Source: Brevibacillus sp. SYP-B805 | Lineage (GTDB): Bacteria > Bacillota > Bacilli > Brevibacillales > Brevibacillaceae | Direction of reading: 5' to 3' | DNA length: 64,000 bases | Assembly: GCF_011059135.1 (NCBI RefSeq) | Contig: NZ_JAALGD010000011.1 | Span: 1-64,000 of the forward strand | Part shown: in pieces, positions 55,705 through 64,000 of the stretch | Position numbering within the stretch: the stretch's first letter is position 1 | How the letters are laid out: the number at the start of each line of letters is the position of its first letter | Translations under genes and position numbers: made by a program | Notes under the pieces: model-generated | Told to the model about the DNA's origin: nothing | Databases searched by the model: none | What the model saw: only the letters and a program-made list of their open reading frames with translations

Positions 55705-56985
55705 TTACTCGTATGCCGTGCCACCCCCTGCGGACAGCGCTGCCTGCCGCTGGTTCCAGGTGAGCGGCGGTTCACCGGCAGCCACTTCCACCATCTCGAT
55801 TGCGCCTTCCACCGGACAGACGATGGAACAGAGATTGCAGCCGACGCAGTCCTCTTCCCGGACGACAAGCCGGTCTTTGCCGGACGCTTCGTCATGGATG
55901 ATGTCGATGCACTGGTGGGAGGCATCCTCGCACGCGATGTGGCATTTGTTGCAGTTGATGCAGGTCTCTTCGTGGATGCGGGCCACGATCTTGTAATGGA
56001 GATTCAGATTGCCCCAATCCGAATAAGTGTGAACGGCCTTGCCGACCAGTTCCGTTACGGAAGGGATGCCTTTTTGATCCAGGTAGCGGTTGAGCCCGTC
56101 AATCATGTCTTCGACGATGCGGAACCCATGGTGCATGGCGGCCGTGCATACCTGGACGCCGGTCGCGCCCATCAGCAGAAACTCCACCGCGTCGCGCCAG
56201 GTGGCAATGCCGCCAATGCCGGAAATGGGAATCCCGACGAGCGGATCGCGCGCGCACTCGGCCACCATGTGAAGCGCGATCGGTTTGACGGCAGGACCGC
56301 AATACCCGCCGTGTGCCCCTTTGCCGTCCACGTGCGGAATCGGCAGCCAGGTGTCCAGATCCACGCCGATCAGGCTGTTGATGGTATTGATCATGCTGAC
56401 GGCATCCGCTCCGCCTTGGCTGGCGGCACGGGCGGTAAAACGGATGTCGGTAATATTGGGAGTCAGCTTGACGATGACGGGGGTCTCGGCCACTTCCTTC
56501 ACCCATTCCACCTGCTGCCTGATCAGGTCCGGATGCTGTCCGACCGCCGAACCCATGCCGCGCTCCGCCATCCCGTGCGGACAGCCGAAGTTCAGCTCCA
56601 GTCCGTCTACCCCCACCGATTCCACCTTTTTGACGATTTCGTGCCAGGCTTCGCGCCGGTGCTCCACCATCAGGGAGGCGACGACCGCGTGGCGGGGAAA
56701 ACGCTTCTTGGTTTCAGCGATCTCTTTCAGATTCTCTTCCAGCGGCCGGTCGGTGATCAGCTCGATGTTGTTCAACCCCAGGACCCGCTGCCCGCCGTAG
56801 TGAAGGGCAGCGAAGCGGGAGGTGACATTGATGATCGGCTCGCCCAGCGTTTTCCACACCGCCCCGCCCCACCCCGCTTCAAAGGCCCGCTGCACCTGGT
56901 AGCCCGAGTTGGTCGGGGGCGCGGACGCCAGCCAGAATGGATTGGGAGACTTGATTCCCGCGAGATTGATCGATAAATCTGCCAT
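55705..56985 (-). CDS. preA: NAD-dependent dihydropyrimidine dehydrogenase subunit PreA
   Basis: A 426-residue FMN TIM-barrel subunit with two C-terminal [4Fe-4S] clusters (Cys342/345/348/352 and Cys380/383/386/390). It reduces uracil or thymine using electrons relayed by PreT. The substrate loop reads CPHGMAERGMGSAVGQ; in mammalian enzyme the position of Val148 is the catalytic Cys. The start at 56985 follows AGGAGGGAC. Confidence 0.92.
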   Translation of the reverse strand: MADLSINLAGIKSPNPFWLASAPPTNSGYQVQRAFEAGWGGAVWKTLGEPIINVTSRFAALHYGGQRVLGLNNIELITDRPLEENLKEIAETKKRFPRHAVVASLMVEHRREAWHEIVKKVESVGVDGLELNFGCPHGMAERGMGSAVGQHPDLIRQQVEWVKEVAETPVIVKLTPNITDIRFTARAASQGGADAVSMINTINSLIGVDLDTWLPIPHVDGKGAHGGYCGPAVKPIALHMVAECARDPLVGIPISGIGGIATWRDAVEFLLMGATGVQVCTAAMHHGFRIVEDMIDGLNRYLDQKGIPSVTELVGKAVHTYSDWGNLNLHYKIVARIHEETCINCNKCHIACEDASHQCIDIIHDEASGKDRLVVREEDCVGCNLCSIVCPVEGAIEMVEVAAGEPPLTWNQRQAALSAGGGTAYE

Positions 56986-57004
56986 CTGTTTGTCCCTCCT
57001 TCCG

Positions 57005-58378
57005 TCAAACCGTTGCAGCAGCGGGCCCGGACAGCGCCGCATGGATGGACCGTGCCGCCCGTTTGCCGTGATTGGCCGCGTCGACCACCATGGCATCCAC
57101 TTTTCCCCCGCCGAACATCACGTCGCCCGCCGCATACACCTGCGGATGGGACGTCCGGTAGGTGGTTGGATCCACGGACACGACACCCTGCCGATGAGCC
57201 AGGCCGAATGCCTCAATCAAAGCGGTATGCCGCGTTTGGCCGATCGCCTTGATCACAAAGTCTGCGTCGATCGTGAAGGTGCTCCCTGCGATCGGCACGG
57301 GGCGCCTGCGCCCCTTCTCATCCGGCTCCCCCAGCCGCACGCGGGAAAGCGCCAGTCCCGCAACCCTGCCGTCACGGCCGATGATGCGCTCCGGGGCCAC
57401 CAACCAGCGAAATTCCACGCCGTCCTGCTTGGCGAAATCGTATTCGAAGGCGTACGCGGTCATCTCGTGTTCCGTACGCCTGTACAAGATTTGGACCCGC
57501 TCCGCCCCGAGCCGCTTCGAACAGGTGGCCGCATCGATGGCCGTATTGCCCGCGCCGATAACGGCTACTTTTTTGCCGATGAAATCCCTACGCAGCGGCT
57601 TGGTTTTCGTTTCCTCCACCAGGGAGATGGCGTCGAGCACACCCTCCAGATCCTCGCCTTCGATGCCAAGCCAGGGAACGGCGCCCATGCCGACCGCCAG
57701 CAGGACGGCATCGTAGCGCTGCAGCAGTTCCTCCGCCTGCACATCCACCCCCACGCGTGTGTTCAGCCGGAACTTGACCCCGAGCGCTTCCACCTGCGCC
57801 ACTTCCCACAGGGCGATCTCCTGGGGCAGCCGGTAGGAGACGATCCCGTATGTATTGAGCCCTCCCGCTTTCTCCCTGGCTTCATACAACGTCACGTCGT
57901 AACCGTAACGGGCCAGCTCGCGCGCGGCCGACAGCCCGGCGGGTCCTCCGCCGACGACCGCCACCCGTCTGCCGTTTTTTTCGCCCGGTTGAAAAAAGGT
58001 GGCATTGTTGCGAATCGCCCAATCCGTCGCATGGCGCTGCAGCAGCCCGATCATGATGGGTCTGGACGCCTTGTTGAGCACGCAGGCCCCTTCGCAGAGT
58101 TCGACCGTGGGACACACCCGGGCACAGCTGGCTCCCACCGGATTGGCCTCCATGATCGTCCGGGCGGAGCCATAGAGATTTCCCGTCGCAATCTTCCGGA
58201 TAAACGCGGGGATATCGATCGACGTGGGGCACGCCTTGATACAGGGAGCGTCATAGCAGTAGATACATCGATTGGCTTCGTCCATCGCTTCCTTGGGTTT
58301 CAGCGGGGGGACCACCTCGGCAAAATTCCGTCTCAGCGCGGAGTCGGATGGGTGCAAATCCGGATTAGCGCTCATCAT
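57005..58378 (-). CDS. preT: NAD-dependent dihydropyrimidine dehydrogenase subunit PreT
   Basis: A 457-residue flavoprotein of the GltD-like type. Cysteines for [4Fe-4S] clusters are at 38, 41, 46, 50 and 85, 89, 95, 99; the FAD motif VVGGGPAGLSAA lies at about 141-152 and the NAD motif VAVIGAGNTAID near 275. Passes electrons from NADH to PreA. Start at 58378 or 58375, both suited to GAGGAGGTTACGT. Confidence 0.93.
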   Translation of the reverse strand: MMSANPDLHPSDSALRRNFAEVVPPLKPKEAMDEANRCIYCYDAPCIKACPTSIDIPAFIRKIATGNLYGSARTIMEANPVGASCARVCPTVELCEGACVLNKASRPIMIGLLQRHATDWAIRNNATFFQPGEKNGRRVAVVGGGPAGLSAARELARYGYDVTLYEAREKAGGLNTYGIVSYRLPQEIALWEVAQVEALGVKFRLNTRVGVDVQAEELLQRYDAVLLAVGMGAVPWLGIEGEDLEGVLDAISLVEETKTKPLRRDFIGKKVAVIGAGNTAIDAATCSKRLGAERVQILYRRTEHEMTAYAFEYDFAKQDGVEFRWLVAPERIIGRDGRVAGLALSRVRLGEPDEKGRRRPVPIAGSTFTIDADFVIKAIGQTRHTALIEAFGLAHRQGVVSVDPTTYRTSHPQVYAAGDVMFGGGKVDAMVVDAANHGKRAARSIHAALSGPAAATV

Positions 58379-58586
58379 ACGTAACCTCCTCGATCCTTTT
58401 GCTATTAATCAATGAAAGAGAAGGCACGTTTATGTATTCCATTTCACCGGCGGGAGCGAAAAAGCGTGCAATCAAAAGGGGGAATCTGGAAGGGAAGAAG
58501 CGTAAGTGAAGGGGGAGGCAATGATATTCACATAATAAAAGTTATGTAAACTTACACCTTATTTTCGCTATTGTAACCGATGGCAT

Positions 58587-58631
58587 AATAAAACCAAACC
58601 CCTTGCTCATCACAAGGAGTTTGGTTTCATT
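58587..58631. terminator. Bidirectional terminator upstream of preT
   Basis: AAACCAAACCCCTTG pairs with CAAGGAGTTTGGTTT, flanked by A/T-runs. It ends transcription of the 58645 gene on the minus strand. Confidence 0.75.
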
Positions 58632-58644
58632 AGGGGGAGTAGTC

Positions 58645-59304
58645 CTACCCGCGTTTGCCTTTATTCTTCTTCTGTATTTCTTTTAACATCTTCACTACTT
58701 CTGAAGAAGGTTTAAAGCTTGTAGCGTCATCCAAGCCAAGTATGGAGGCCTGCTTCTCTGTCACTGCTGGCAAAACAAGTTCATCGCTGCCGCTTTTTTT
58801 GACGAAGTAAAATGCAGGTCCTGCTTTGACCAGGATCGGCTTTTGATTCGTCTTTTGCTTGAATTTCTTCATGGTGTCTCCGTAAGCTGCAGCATTGCCA
58901 CCAAACTCTACGACACGATATTTGCCGTCTTCAAAAGCAATCGTAAGAAACGATTTTGGTTGACCATTCAGATCCACGGTAAATTCCCAAACATCTGCTG
59001 CCTCCGATATGTCTAACAAGCTTCCCTTGTTATCATTTTCCAGTTTTTGACCATTAACGTAATGAATCTGATACCCCTCACCCAGTGTTGTCTGTTTCAC
59101 TTCCGAAGCATCATGATATCCGTAAGAGGTGGGGTTGCCCGAGACTTTGGATTGAAACAAAGCTAATCCCTCTTCTGCCGCTTGTTTCACTTCAGTTGGA
59201 ATGTCAGATTCAATCTTTGCTCCAAACACTGGTACAGCTGCTAGAGCTAATGCGAACAATGATACCGTAAATAGTGTGAAAAGCGTTTTTTTCTTAGTCA
59301 TCAT
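58645..59304 (-). CDS. Secreted hypothetical protein
   Basis: A 219-residue exported protein with a signal peptide (about 1-30, ending VPVFGAK). No recognised domain; the C-terminal end is Lys-rich. It follows the cysteine-protease gene by 9 bp, so the two are almost surely co-transcribed. It may be a substrate, inhibitor or partner of that protease. Confidence 0.7.
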   Translation of the reverse strand: MMTKKKTLFTLFTVSLFALALAAVPVFGAKIESDIPTEVKQAAEEGLALFQSKVSGNPTSYGYHDASEVKQTTLGEGYQIHYVNGQKLENDNKGSLLDISEAADVWEFTVDLNGQPKSFLTIAFEDGKYRVVEFGGNAAAYGDTMKKFKQKTNQKPILVKAGPAFYFVKKSGSDELVLPAVTEKQASILGLDDATSFKPSSEVVKMLKEIQKKNKGKRG

Positions 59305-59313
59305 TTTTCACCC

Positions 59314-59850
59314 CTAACGCATTTTGTAAAGCGTTCCGTCCCAAACATGATCGGAGCTACTTTTAAACCAATTATAGGTTGAGGATTTGTGATCCCCATC
59401 CCATGGGTCCATGTACTCTACATAATCAGTAGTATCATCATCATACCCATCAAGAACAACAGCATGACCACCACCAGTATCCCATGTCCAACCAGCATAG
59501 ATTGGTCGCTCGTAATTATAGATTTCTGATTTAATTGTTGAAAAACTCAGGTAAGAAGTTGTTCGCGTACTATCAACTCCCCAGTGTTCCAATCCATCTT
59601 GAACTTCTGAATCCGTAGCTCCCTCATTGATGACGTCACCTTTTACATACTCTACTACTTCGTCTTGATCTACCGACTCACCAAAATAGTCCAAAATGGA
59701 AACGCTCGCAGCAGCCCAGCACCATTCGTCTTCTTGTTGCAATTCTTCGGAAACACCAATGGAATATACAGCGGGTGAAGCGAATGCATGGGAAGCAAAG
59801 GACAATGATGCTAAAACAGAGAGTACCGATAATAAGTTTAATTTTTTCAT
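59314..59850 (-). CDS. Secreted papain-like cysteine protease (C39/C70-like)
   Basis: A 178-residue protein with a signal peptide (about 1-25, ASHAFA). Catalytic Cys44 lies in EDEWCWAAAS, His129 in GGGHAVVLDGY and an Asp in MDPWD (148). The WCWAA motif is shared by Peptidase_C39_2 and AvrRpt2-like C70 enzymes. The start at 59850 follows AAAGGAG. The mature form is small (about 150 residues), so it is close to a bare catalytic domain. Confidence 0.82.
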   Translation of the reverse strand: MKKLNLLSVLSVLASLSFASHAFASPAVYSIGVSEELQQEDEWCWAAASVSILDYFGESVDQDEVVEYVKGDVINEGATDSEVQDGLEHWGVDSTRTTSYLSFSTIKSEIYNYERPIYAGWTWDTGGGHAVVLDGYDDDTTDYVEYMDPWDGDHKSSTYNWFKSSSDHVWDGTLYKMR

Positions 59851-59874
59851 GAACATCACTCCTTTCAGAAACAA

Positions 59875-60435
59875 TTATACCAATAATTGTAAATTTTTAA
59901 ATATTTTATTTAATTTCTAATATGTAAAATTGTTACCAACATTTTCGCAATCAAACCCTAACATTCATAGTTGGGGCTGAATTTAGCGGGCAATACTGAG
60001 ACGTTGCAAACACGTTTTTCGTTTCAATGCTCGTCCTTTTTAAAAGTCTGTCCAGGTGTATTTTTCAGTGATCTAACGATTTTGAGGAGGTGACAGCCAA
60101 TTCCTTATATGTAAAATACCCCGCTGACTTCAGCTAACGCTGGAGTCGGCGGGGGCCCCCAAACTTTCTTCGTCACTTTATCACTTTAATGAACTTAAAT
60201 TTTCCGATCTGCTAAATAAGAACCCCTATATGAGAGGTCCTTTTGCGCGTCCTATATTTCAACGAACGACAAGAAATTTCCAAATTTTCACGGACAATAA
60301 TGCAAGTTAACAGCTCTATTCGCGAAGCAAAAAGTACGAAAAACCTTAAAGACATGCTCGTTACTGCATGTTTGTTTGAGGTTGAGGAAACTTACGACTC
60401 TTTACGGACTTACCAACTTTTTATTGCTTAGTAGT
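59875..60435. other. AT-rich intergenic region with one GC-rich repeat
   Basis: Nothing coding is convincing: one 62-codon reading at 60243-60431 has only a TTG start and no ribosome-binding site. The only clear feature is the palindromic repeat at 60117-60172. Confidence 0.55.
60117..60172. repeat. Intergenic GC-rich palindromic repeat, copy 5
   Basis: ACCCCGCTGACTTCAGC-taa-CGCTGGAGTCGGCGGGG folds into a near-perfect hairpin, followed by GCCCCCAAACTTTCTTC, the inverse of the AAGAAAGGTTGG edge of copies 1 and 3. It stands out as GC-rich in an AT-rich region. Confidence 0.75.
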
Positions 60436-61398
60436 TTAGTAAAGCTGCGAGGAGTCTTCACCCCCCCGAATCATGTCCGTGATGGCAACATAAATGTTGG
60501 GTGGATATTCAGCGATTCTATGGCAGAGGTATAAGTACCACTCAGTACCATATGTTAGATAAACCCGAACGGATCGCCCATTATCCTTTAGTTGTCGACA
60601 GAGATCGGGACGAATTCCGTAAAGCATTTCTACTTCTACATGTGGGTTTTGCAAATAACCACGCTCGATGATTTGTCTGTGTATGGCTTCATCATGAGAA
60701 GCGATTGAAACTTGATGACCTGCTTTAACGCACAAATCAACTAATTCGAGGTAACGATGATCCAACGTTTGTGAACGAGGGATAGAAATATCTGATGGCT
60801 CTTGGTATGCCCCTTTAACGATACGAATTGTACCAGCGTAGTTCAGTAAATCGTTGAGATCATTAAGCGTTCGATGCAATTGGGCTTGAAGTGTGACCCC
60901 TACGTTGGAATATTCTTTAACGACTCTTTTGTAGATAGAGAGTATCTGATCCGTTTTAGCCGATTCCTCCATGCTAAGCATAAGAGTAAGACCATGGGAT
61001 TGTGCTTCTTTCGCCATTTCTGCTAAGTTTTGATAGGCAAGTTCAGGGTCAACAGATAAGCCAATATGGGATAGATCAAAAGAAATGCGAGAACTTAACC
61101 CTCGATTTCCACATTCTTTCATTAACGCTATAAACTCATCTTTGGCTCGAATACACTCATACTTGTTGGTGGTGTTCTCCCCAATGTATTCAAGAGAAAT
61201 GCGGTATCCCTTTTGTATTAGTTGATAACCAATGGATATACCGTCATTTCTTGATTCGCCTGTTACAAATCGCTTAGCCGCACGCTGAAAAAAAGGATAA
61301 AGTTCGGGGGATTGTTGAACATACTCCTTTATTTCTAAGTTTCGAGCAATGGATTTCAACGCATCAGCAAATTGTTCTTCAACAGATGGAAGAGCCAA
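60436..61398 (-). CDS. Proline dehydrogenase family protein
   Basis: A 320-residue PRODH-type FAD TIM barrel. The C-terminal substrate region reads VRVYLTYGTEWYLYLCHRIAEY; a typical enzyme has RR before xxE, here HR. Other FAD-barrel features (VKGAYQEP, VSIASHDEAIH) are present. No pyrroline-5-carboxylate dehydrogenase gene follows in this window, and base composition is AT-richer than the flanking pyrimidine genes. Confidence 0.85.
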   Translation of the reverse strand: MALPSVEEQFADALKSIARNLEIKEYVQQSPELYPFFQRAAKRFVTGESRNDGISIGYQLIQKGYRISLEYIGENTTNKYECIRAKDEFIALMKECGNRGLSSRISFDLSHIGLSVDPELAYQNLAEMAKEAQSHGLTLMLSMEESAKTDQILSIYKRVVKEYSNVGVTLQAQLHRTLNDLNDLLNYAGTIRIVKGAYQEPSDISIPRSQTLDHRYLELVDLCVKAGHQVSIASHDEAIHRQIIERGYLQNPHVEVEMLYGIRPDLCRQLKDNGRSVRVYLTYGTEWYLYLCHRIAEYPPNIYVAITDMIRGGEDSSQLY

Positions 61399-61479
61399 TT
61401 TTTAACCCTCGTTTCATTTGAATTTTCATAAAATTATAATTCATAATGTCAAGACAAATACAAGGGGAGGTGAATCAAA

Positions 61480-61899
61480 GTGATTGATCTAAAAAATCGC
61501 TTGGATGAGCCAGGAGTAAGACAATTGCTATCCTATGCTGTTGAGGCACCGGCCGTCCAAAAAATAAACCAGATCGTACAATCATACATAGGACATGGGG
61601 ATCTGTTTCTATTCGGTATGGAATTAGATGACATGCTCATTGGCCTTATCGGGGTCCAACTTCTCGCATCCAACCAAGCCATCATCAAGCACATTTCCGT
61701 TCACCCGGGTTATCGTCACCGCGGTTGGGCCAGTCGGATGATAAATCGTGTAATCGAACATTTCAATTTGGAAAGCATATCAGCGGAAACCGACAATGAC
61801 GCTGTTGGCTTTTACAAAAAGTTCGGTTTTGCAGCAAGCAGTCTCGGAGAGAAGTATCCCGGCGTAGAACGGTTTCTTTGCGTGTACCGTGTGGAGTGA
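61480..61899 (+). CDS. GNAT family N-acetyltransferase
   Basis: A 139-residue acetyltransferase with the acetyl-CoA loop ISVHPGYRHRGWASRMI and the C-terminal EFYKKFGF-like motif (VGFYKKFGFAA). GTG start at 61480 follows GGGGAGGTG. Divergent from the proline dehydrogenase gene. Substrate unknown. Confidence 0.85.
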   Translation: MIDLKNRLDEPGVRQLLSYAVEAPAVQKINQIVQSYIGHGDLFLFGMELDDMLIGLIGVQLLASNQAIIKHISVHPGYRHRGWASRMINRVIEHFNLESISAETDNDAVGFYKKFGFAASSLGEKYPGVERFLCVYRVE

Positions 61900-61921
61900 T
61901 GTAACATCTTGGCTGACGCGA

Positions 61922-62075
61922 GCTCCTTTGACGACCTGCACAGCGGAGAAACGAAGAGGGGGGAAAACAGGGGGCACAAGTCTCCCTACTTCGAGATACC
62001 CAGATGTTTGCCCCCCTGCCCGCGTCACGTTTCGCAGCGGACACGGCCAACTTCTTTGCTGGTCGTCAAGAGAGC
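61922..62075. mobile_element. MITE-like element with terminal inverted repeats
   Basis: GCTCCTTTGACGACC (61922-61936) and GGTCGTCAAGAGAGC (62061-62075) are inverted copies, matching at 13 of 15 positions. Inner arms GAAACG/CGTTTC and AGGGGGCA/TGCCCCCCT add further pairing. No protein-coding signal. Confidence 0.5.
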
Positions 62076-62127
62076 GAGAGAGTACCATCACCATGGCATG
62101 ACGGACTTTGTCTGCAAACTGAGAAAA

Positions 62128-62505
62128 TCAATCCCTGATGATTCCGTGACTTGAGCCGATCAGCACCTCTTTCCCGTGTTGGTTCCGATTGACGGTTTTG
62201 ATGGAAACTTTTTTATATCCTTCCATCTGGACCACTTCGGTAATCGTCAGCTCACAGGTGATGGTGTCCCCGGTAAATACAGGTCTGAGAAATTCACTGG
62301 TGATTTCGCGGGCAATGTAGTTCAAATCGCCGCCTATCTTCGTGCCAATGCTGGCCGTAAGCAGGCCGTGCACCATGAGACGCCCGTTTTCATCTGGCTC
62401 CATGTGATGCCTGCCCATGTCACCGGAGAGCTGCGCAAACTGCAGCGTTTCTTCCACGGTAAACGTCCTTTGCCACGTAAAAACATCTCCTGCTTTGATG
62501 CTCAT
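62128..62505 (-). CDS. MaoC-like hot-dog dehydratase-family protein
   Basis: A 125-residue hot-dog fold protein. Catalytic-site pattern GDMGRHHMEPDENGR followed by MVHGLLTASIGTKIGG resembles the D-x4-H of (R)-specific enoyl-CoA hydratases, here with an extra His. The start at 62505 follows AGGGGG. It follows the transaminase gene by 33 bp on the same strand. Substrate is unclear. Confidence 0.82.
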   Translation of the reverse strand: MSIKAGDVFTWQRTFTVEETLQFAQLSGDMGRHHMEPDENGRLMVHGLLTASIGTKIGGDLNYIAREITSEFLRPVFTGDTITCELTITEVVQMEGYKKVSIKTVNRNQHGKEVLIGSSHGIIRD

Positions 62506-62538
62506 CCGTATTCCCCCTGCATCTTTCAAAAAATCGTG

Positions 62539-63909
62539 TTACAGCGTCTCAAACGCTTCCTGCAGCACCGTCACAATGAAGCCAAGCTCTTCGCTGGTCG
62601 TGGAGAATGGCGGGGAGAGCGTCAGAATGTTGTTGTAGCCGGGCACCGTATCCCCGTTCCGCCCGATGATCACGCCGCGCTTCTTGCATTCGGCGATTAC
62701 TTTGGTCACCTTGTCCGGAGCCGCCGGTTCCTTGCTGGCGCGATCTTCCACCATTTCAATGCCGCAGAGGAAGCCGAAGCTGCGGATATCCCCCACGTGC
62801 GGGTGCGACTCCAGCGCGGACAGCTTTTGCCGCAGTTCGTTCCCCAGCTGCTCCGCCCTGGCGATCAGCTCCTCTTCCTCCATGAGCTGCAGATTGCGCA
62901 GGGCAAGCGCACAGGCCGCCGGATTACCGCCGAACGTATTCACATGGCGGAAATGCTGATTCACCCCCTGCTCCATGAAGCGGTCGGCAATCTCCGCCCG
63001 GACGGCGGTCGCAGAGAGCGGCAGGTAGGCGCTGGTGATCCCTTTCGCCATGGTGACGATATCCGGCTTCACGCCAAAATTCTGGTGGCCGAACTTGCGT
63101 CCCGAGCGGCCGAAGCCGCAGATCACTTCATCCACGATCAGCAGGACGCCGTGCTTGTCGCAAATCTCCCGCACTTTTGGCAAATACTCCGGTGGCGGGA
63201 CGATCACACCGCCCCCGGTGATGGCGGGTTCCATGATCACGCCGGCAACCGTGCCGCTCCCTTCCCAGTTGATCGCTTCGTCGAAGGCCTGCGCGCACTC
63301 CAGACTGCAGCTGCCGTAGGATTTCCCGAACGGACAGCGGTAGCAGTACGGCGGAGAAACATGCAAAAACCCGGGGGCAAGCGGCTCGTATGTCTGCTTG
63401 CGGACGGCCTGCCCCGTCGCCGCCAGCGCCCCCATCGTATTGCCGTGATACGCCCGGTAGCGGGAGACAAACTTGTAGCGGCCCGGCTCCCCGTTCTGGT
63501 GATGATACTGCCTGGCGATCTTGAAGGCGACCTCGTTCGCTTCGGAGCCGCTGTTGGAAAAGAACACCCGATACTCCTCCCCCAGCCACTCGCTCACCTT
63601 CTCCGCCAGTTTGATGGCCGGGATGTGGCTTTGCGTCAGGGGAAAATAGGCCATCGTCTTTAACTGTTCATAGGCCGCCTCGGCCAGCTCCTGCCGGCCA
63701 TAGCCCACGTTGACGCACCACAGCCCCGCCATTGCGTCCAGATACCGGTTCCCGTCGATATCGGTCACCCATGATCCTTTCGCCTCGGTCACGATCATGG
63801 GATTGGGATTGTACGGGGACATGTGATGCCACATATGGGTACGGTCGCTCTGGAGCAGCTCTTCCTTGTCTTCCCGTGCCCGGGTAACGCTCTGTTGTTC
63901 CTGACTCAT
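62539..63909 (-). CDS. Class III aminotransferase, probable beta-alanine:pyruvate type
   Basis: A 456-residue PLP enzyme. Schiff-base Lys289 (TMAKGITSAY), Asp260 in LIVDEVICGFGR, and phosphate-binding NSGSEANEVAFK. Best fits the omega-amino acid:pyruvate aminotransferases. In this setting it would convert beta-alanine, the product of pyrimidine degradation, to malonate semialdehyde. Other omega-amino acids are possible. Confidence 0.85.
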   Translation of the reverse strand: MSQEQQSVTRAREDKEELLQSDRTHMWHHMSPYNPNPMIVTEAKGSWVTDIDGNRYLDAMAGLWCVNVGYGRQELAEAAYEQLKTMAYFPLTQSHIPAIKLAEKVSEWLGEEYRVFFSNSGSEANEVAFKIARQYHHQNGEPGRYKFVSRYRAYHGNTMGALAATGQAVRKQTYEPLAPGFLHVSPPYCYRCPFGKSYGSCSLECAQAFDEAINWEGSGTVAGVIMEPAITGGGVIVPPPEYLPKVREICDKHGVLLIVDEVICGFGRSGRKFGHQNFGVKPDIVTMAKGITSAYLPLSATAVRAEIADRFMEQGVNQHFRHVNTFGGNPAACALALRNLQLMEEEELIARAEQLGNELRQKLSALESHPHVGDIRSFGFLCGIEMVEDRASKEPAAPDKVTKVIAECKKRGVIIGRNGDTVPGYNNILTLSPPFSTTSEELGFIVTVLQEAFETL

Positions 63910-63938
63910 CGGGAATCGCCCCTTTCCGATAGGATGGA

Positions 63939-64000
63939 TTACTTCACAAACACACGCTGCGAACCGATATGGCGTTCGCCGTCATCGAACCAGCGCTCCG
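63939..64000 (-). CDS. C-terminal end of a probable (methyl)malonate-semialdehyde dehydrogenase
   Basis: Only about 20 residues are inside the window, ending ERWFDDGERHIGSQRVFVK. Location just upstream of the beta-alanine-type transaminase and the general look of the tail (TxRWF near the end) suit the CoA-acylating semialdehyde dehydrogenase family (MmsA/IolA). The identification is mainly by context. Confidence 0.4.
   Translation of the reverse strand, partial: ERWFDDGERHIGSQRVFVK

Noticed and set aside
60243-60431. A 62-codon plus-strand reading
   Set aside because: TTG start only, no ribosome-binding site and no recognisable similarity. Kept only as a remark in the intergenic entry.

Overview
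The window looks like the chromosome of a spore-forming, S-layer-bearing member of the Bacillales, most likely Brevibacillus or a close relative. The evidence is spore-associated genes (a SleL/YaaH-type germination glycosylase, a KapB-like protein, a YycC-like protein, a BclA-like collagen protein), SLH-anchored surface proteins, Bacillales-style Shine-Dalgarno sites, and fairly high GC. Genus is an inference from gene content only.

Layout. 1-104: C-terminal end of an IS110-family transposase. 360-4900 (minus): a TPP-riboswitch-controlled operon thiS-thiG-tenA-thiZ-thiX-thiY for thiazole synthesis and pyrimidine-precursor salvage. 4970-12520: housekeeping genes (KapB-like, AlaX-type editing protein, SleL/YaaH, thioredoxin-like, an orphan SerA-type ASB-ACT regulatory protein, mnmA, aldo/keto reductase). 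12950-22560 (minus): a roughly 9.2 kb operon behind a sigma-A promoter, a cobalamin riboswitch and a terminator. It encodes four exported proteins made of alpha/alpha-barrel (prenyltransferase-like) and DUF4430 domains, two of them with SLH anchors, followed by a complete ECF transporter (S component, EcfT, fused EcfA-EcfA'). The two domain types are those that form the alpha and beta halves of animal intrinsic factor and transcobalamin, so I read this as a surface-displayed, split 'transcobalamin-like' B12 capture and import system. It is the main find of the window.

22630-35440: a SodC-like protein behind a sigma-K-like promoter, an Rrf2 regulator with a quinone oxidoreductase, an intact tRNA-Gly(CCC) plus a tRNA-Gly 3'-end fragment 2 kb away, a LysR/MFS pair, an XRE-cupin/lactate-permease pair, a CcdA/TlpA-like pair and an aromatic amino acid hydroxylase. 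35664-38375: a large collagen-like protein with about 200 Gly-X-Thr triplets. 38907-42850: cold-shock protein, thiE/tenI and small genes. 42924-48437: a TctABC tricarboxylate-type transporter with a CitAB/DcuSR-type two-component system. 48569-58378: a UbiD-type decarboxylase, an NCS1 transporter and a reductive pyrimidine degradation operon (preT-preA-hydA-ureidopropionase), continued at the right edge by a beta-alanine-type transaminase and the end of a probable semialdehyde dehydrogenase. An AT-richer segment (about 58.4-61.9 kb) carrying a secreted cysteine protease and a proline dehydrogenase separates the two parts.

A family of GC-rich intergenic palindromic repeats (about 12.2, 41.9, 50.4, 55.6 and 60.1 kb) and a short MITE-like element (61.9-62.1 kb) are not explained by any gene.
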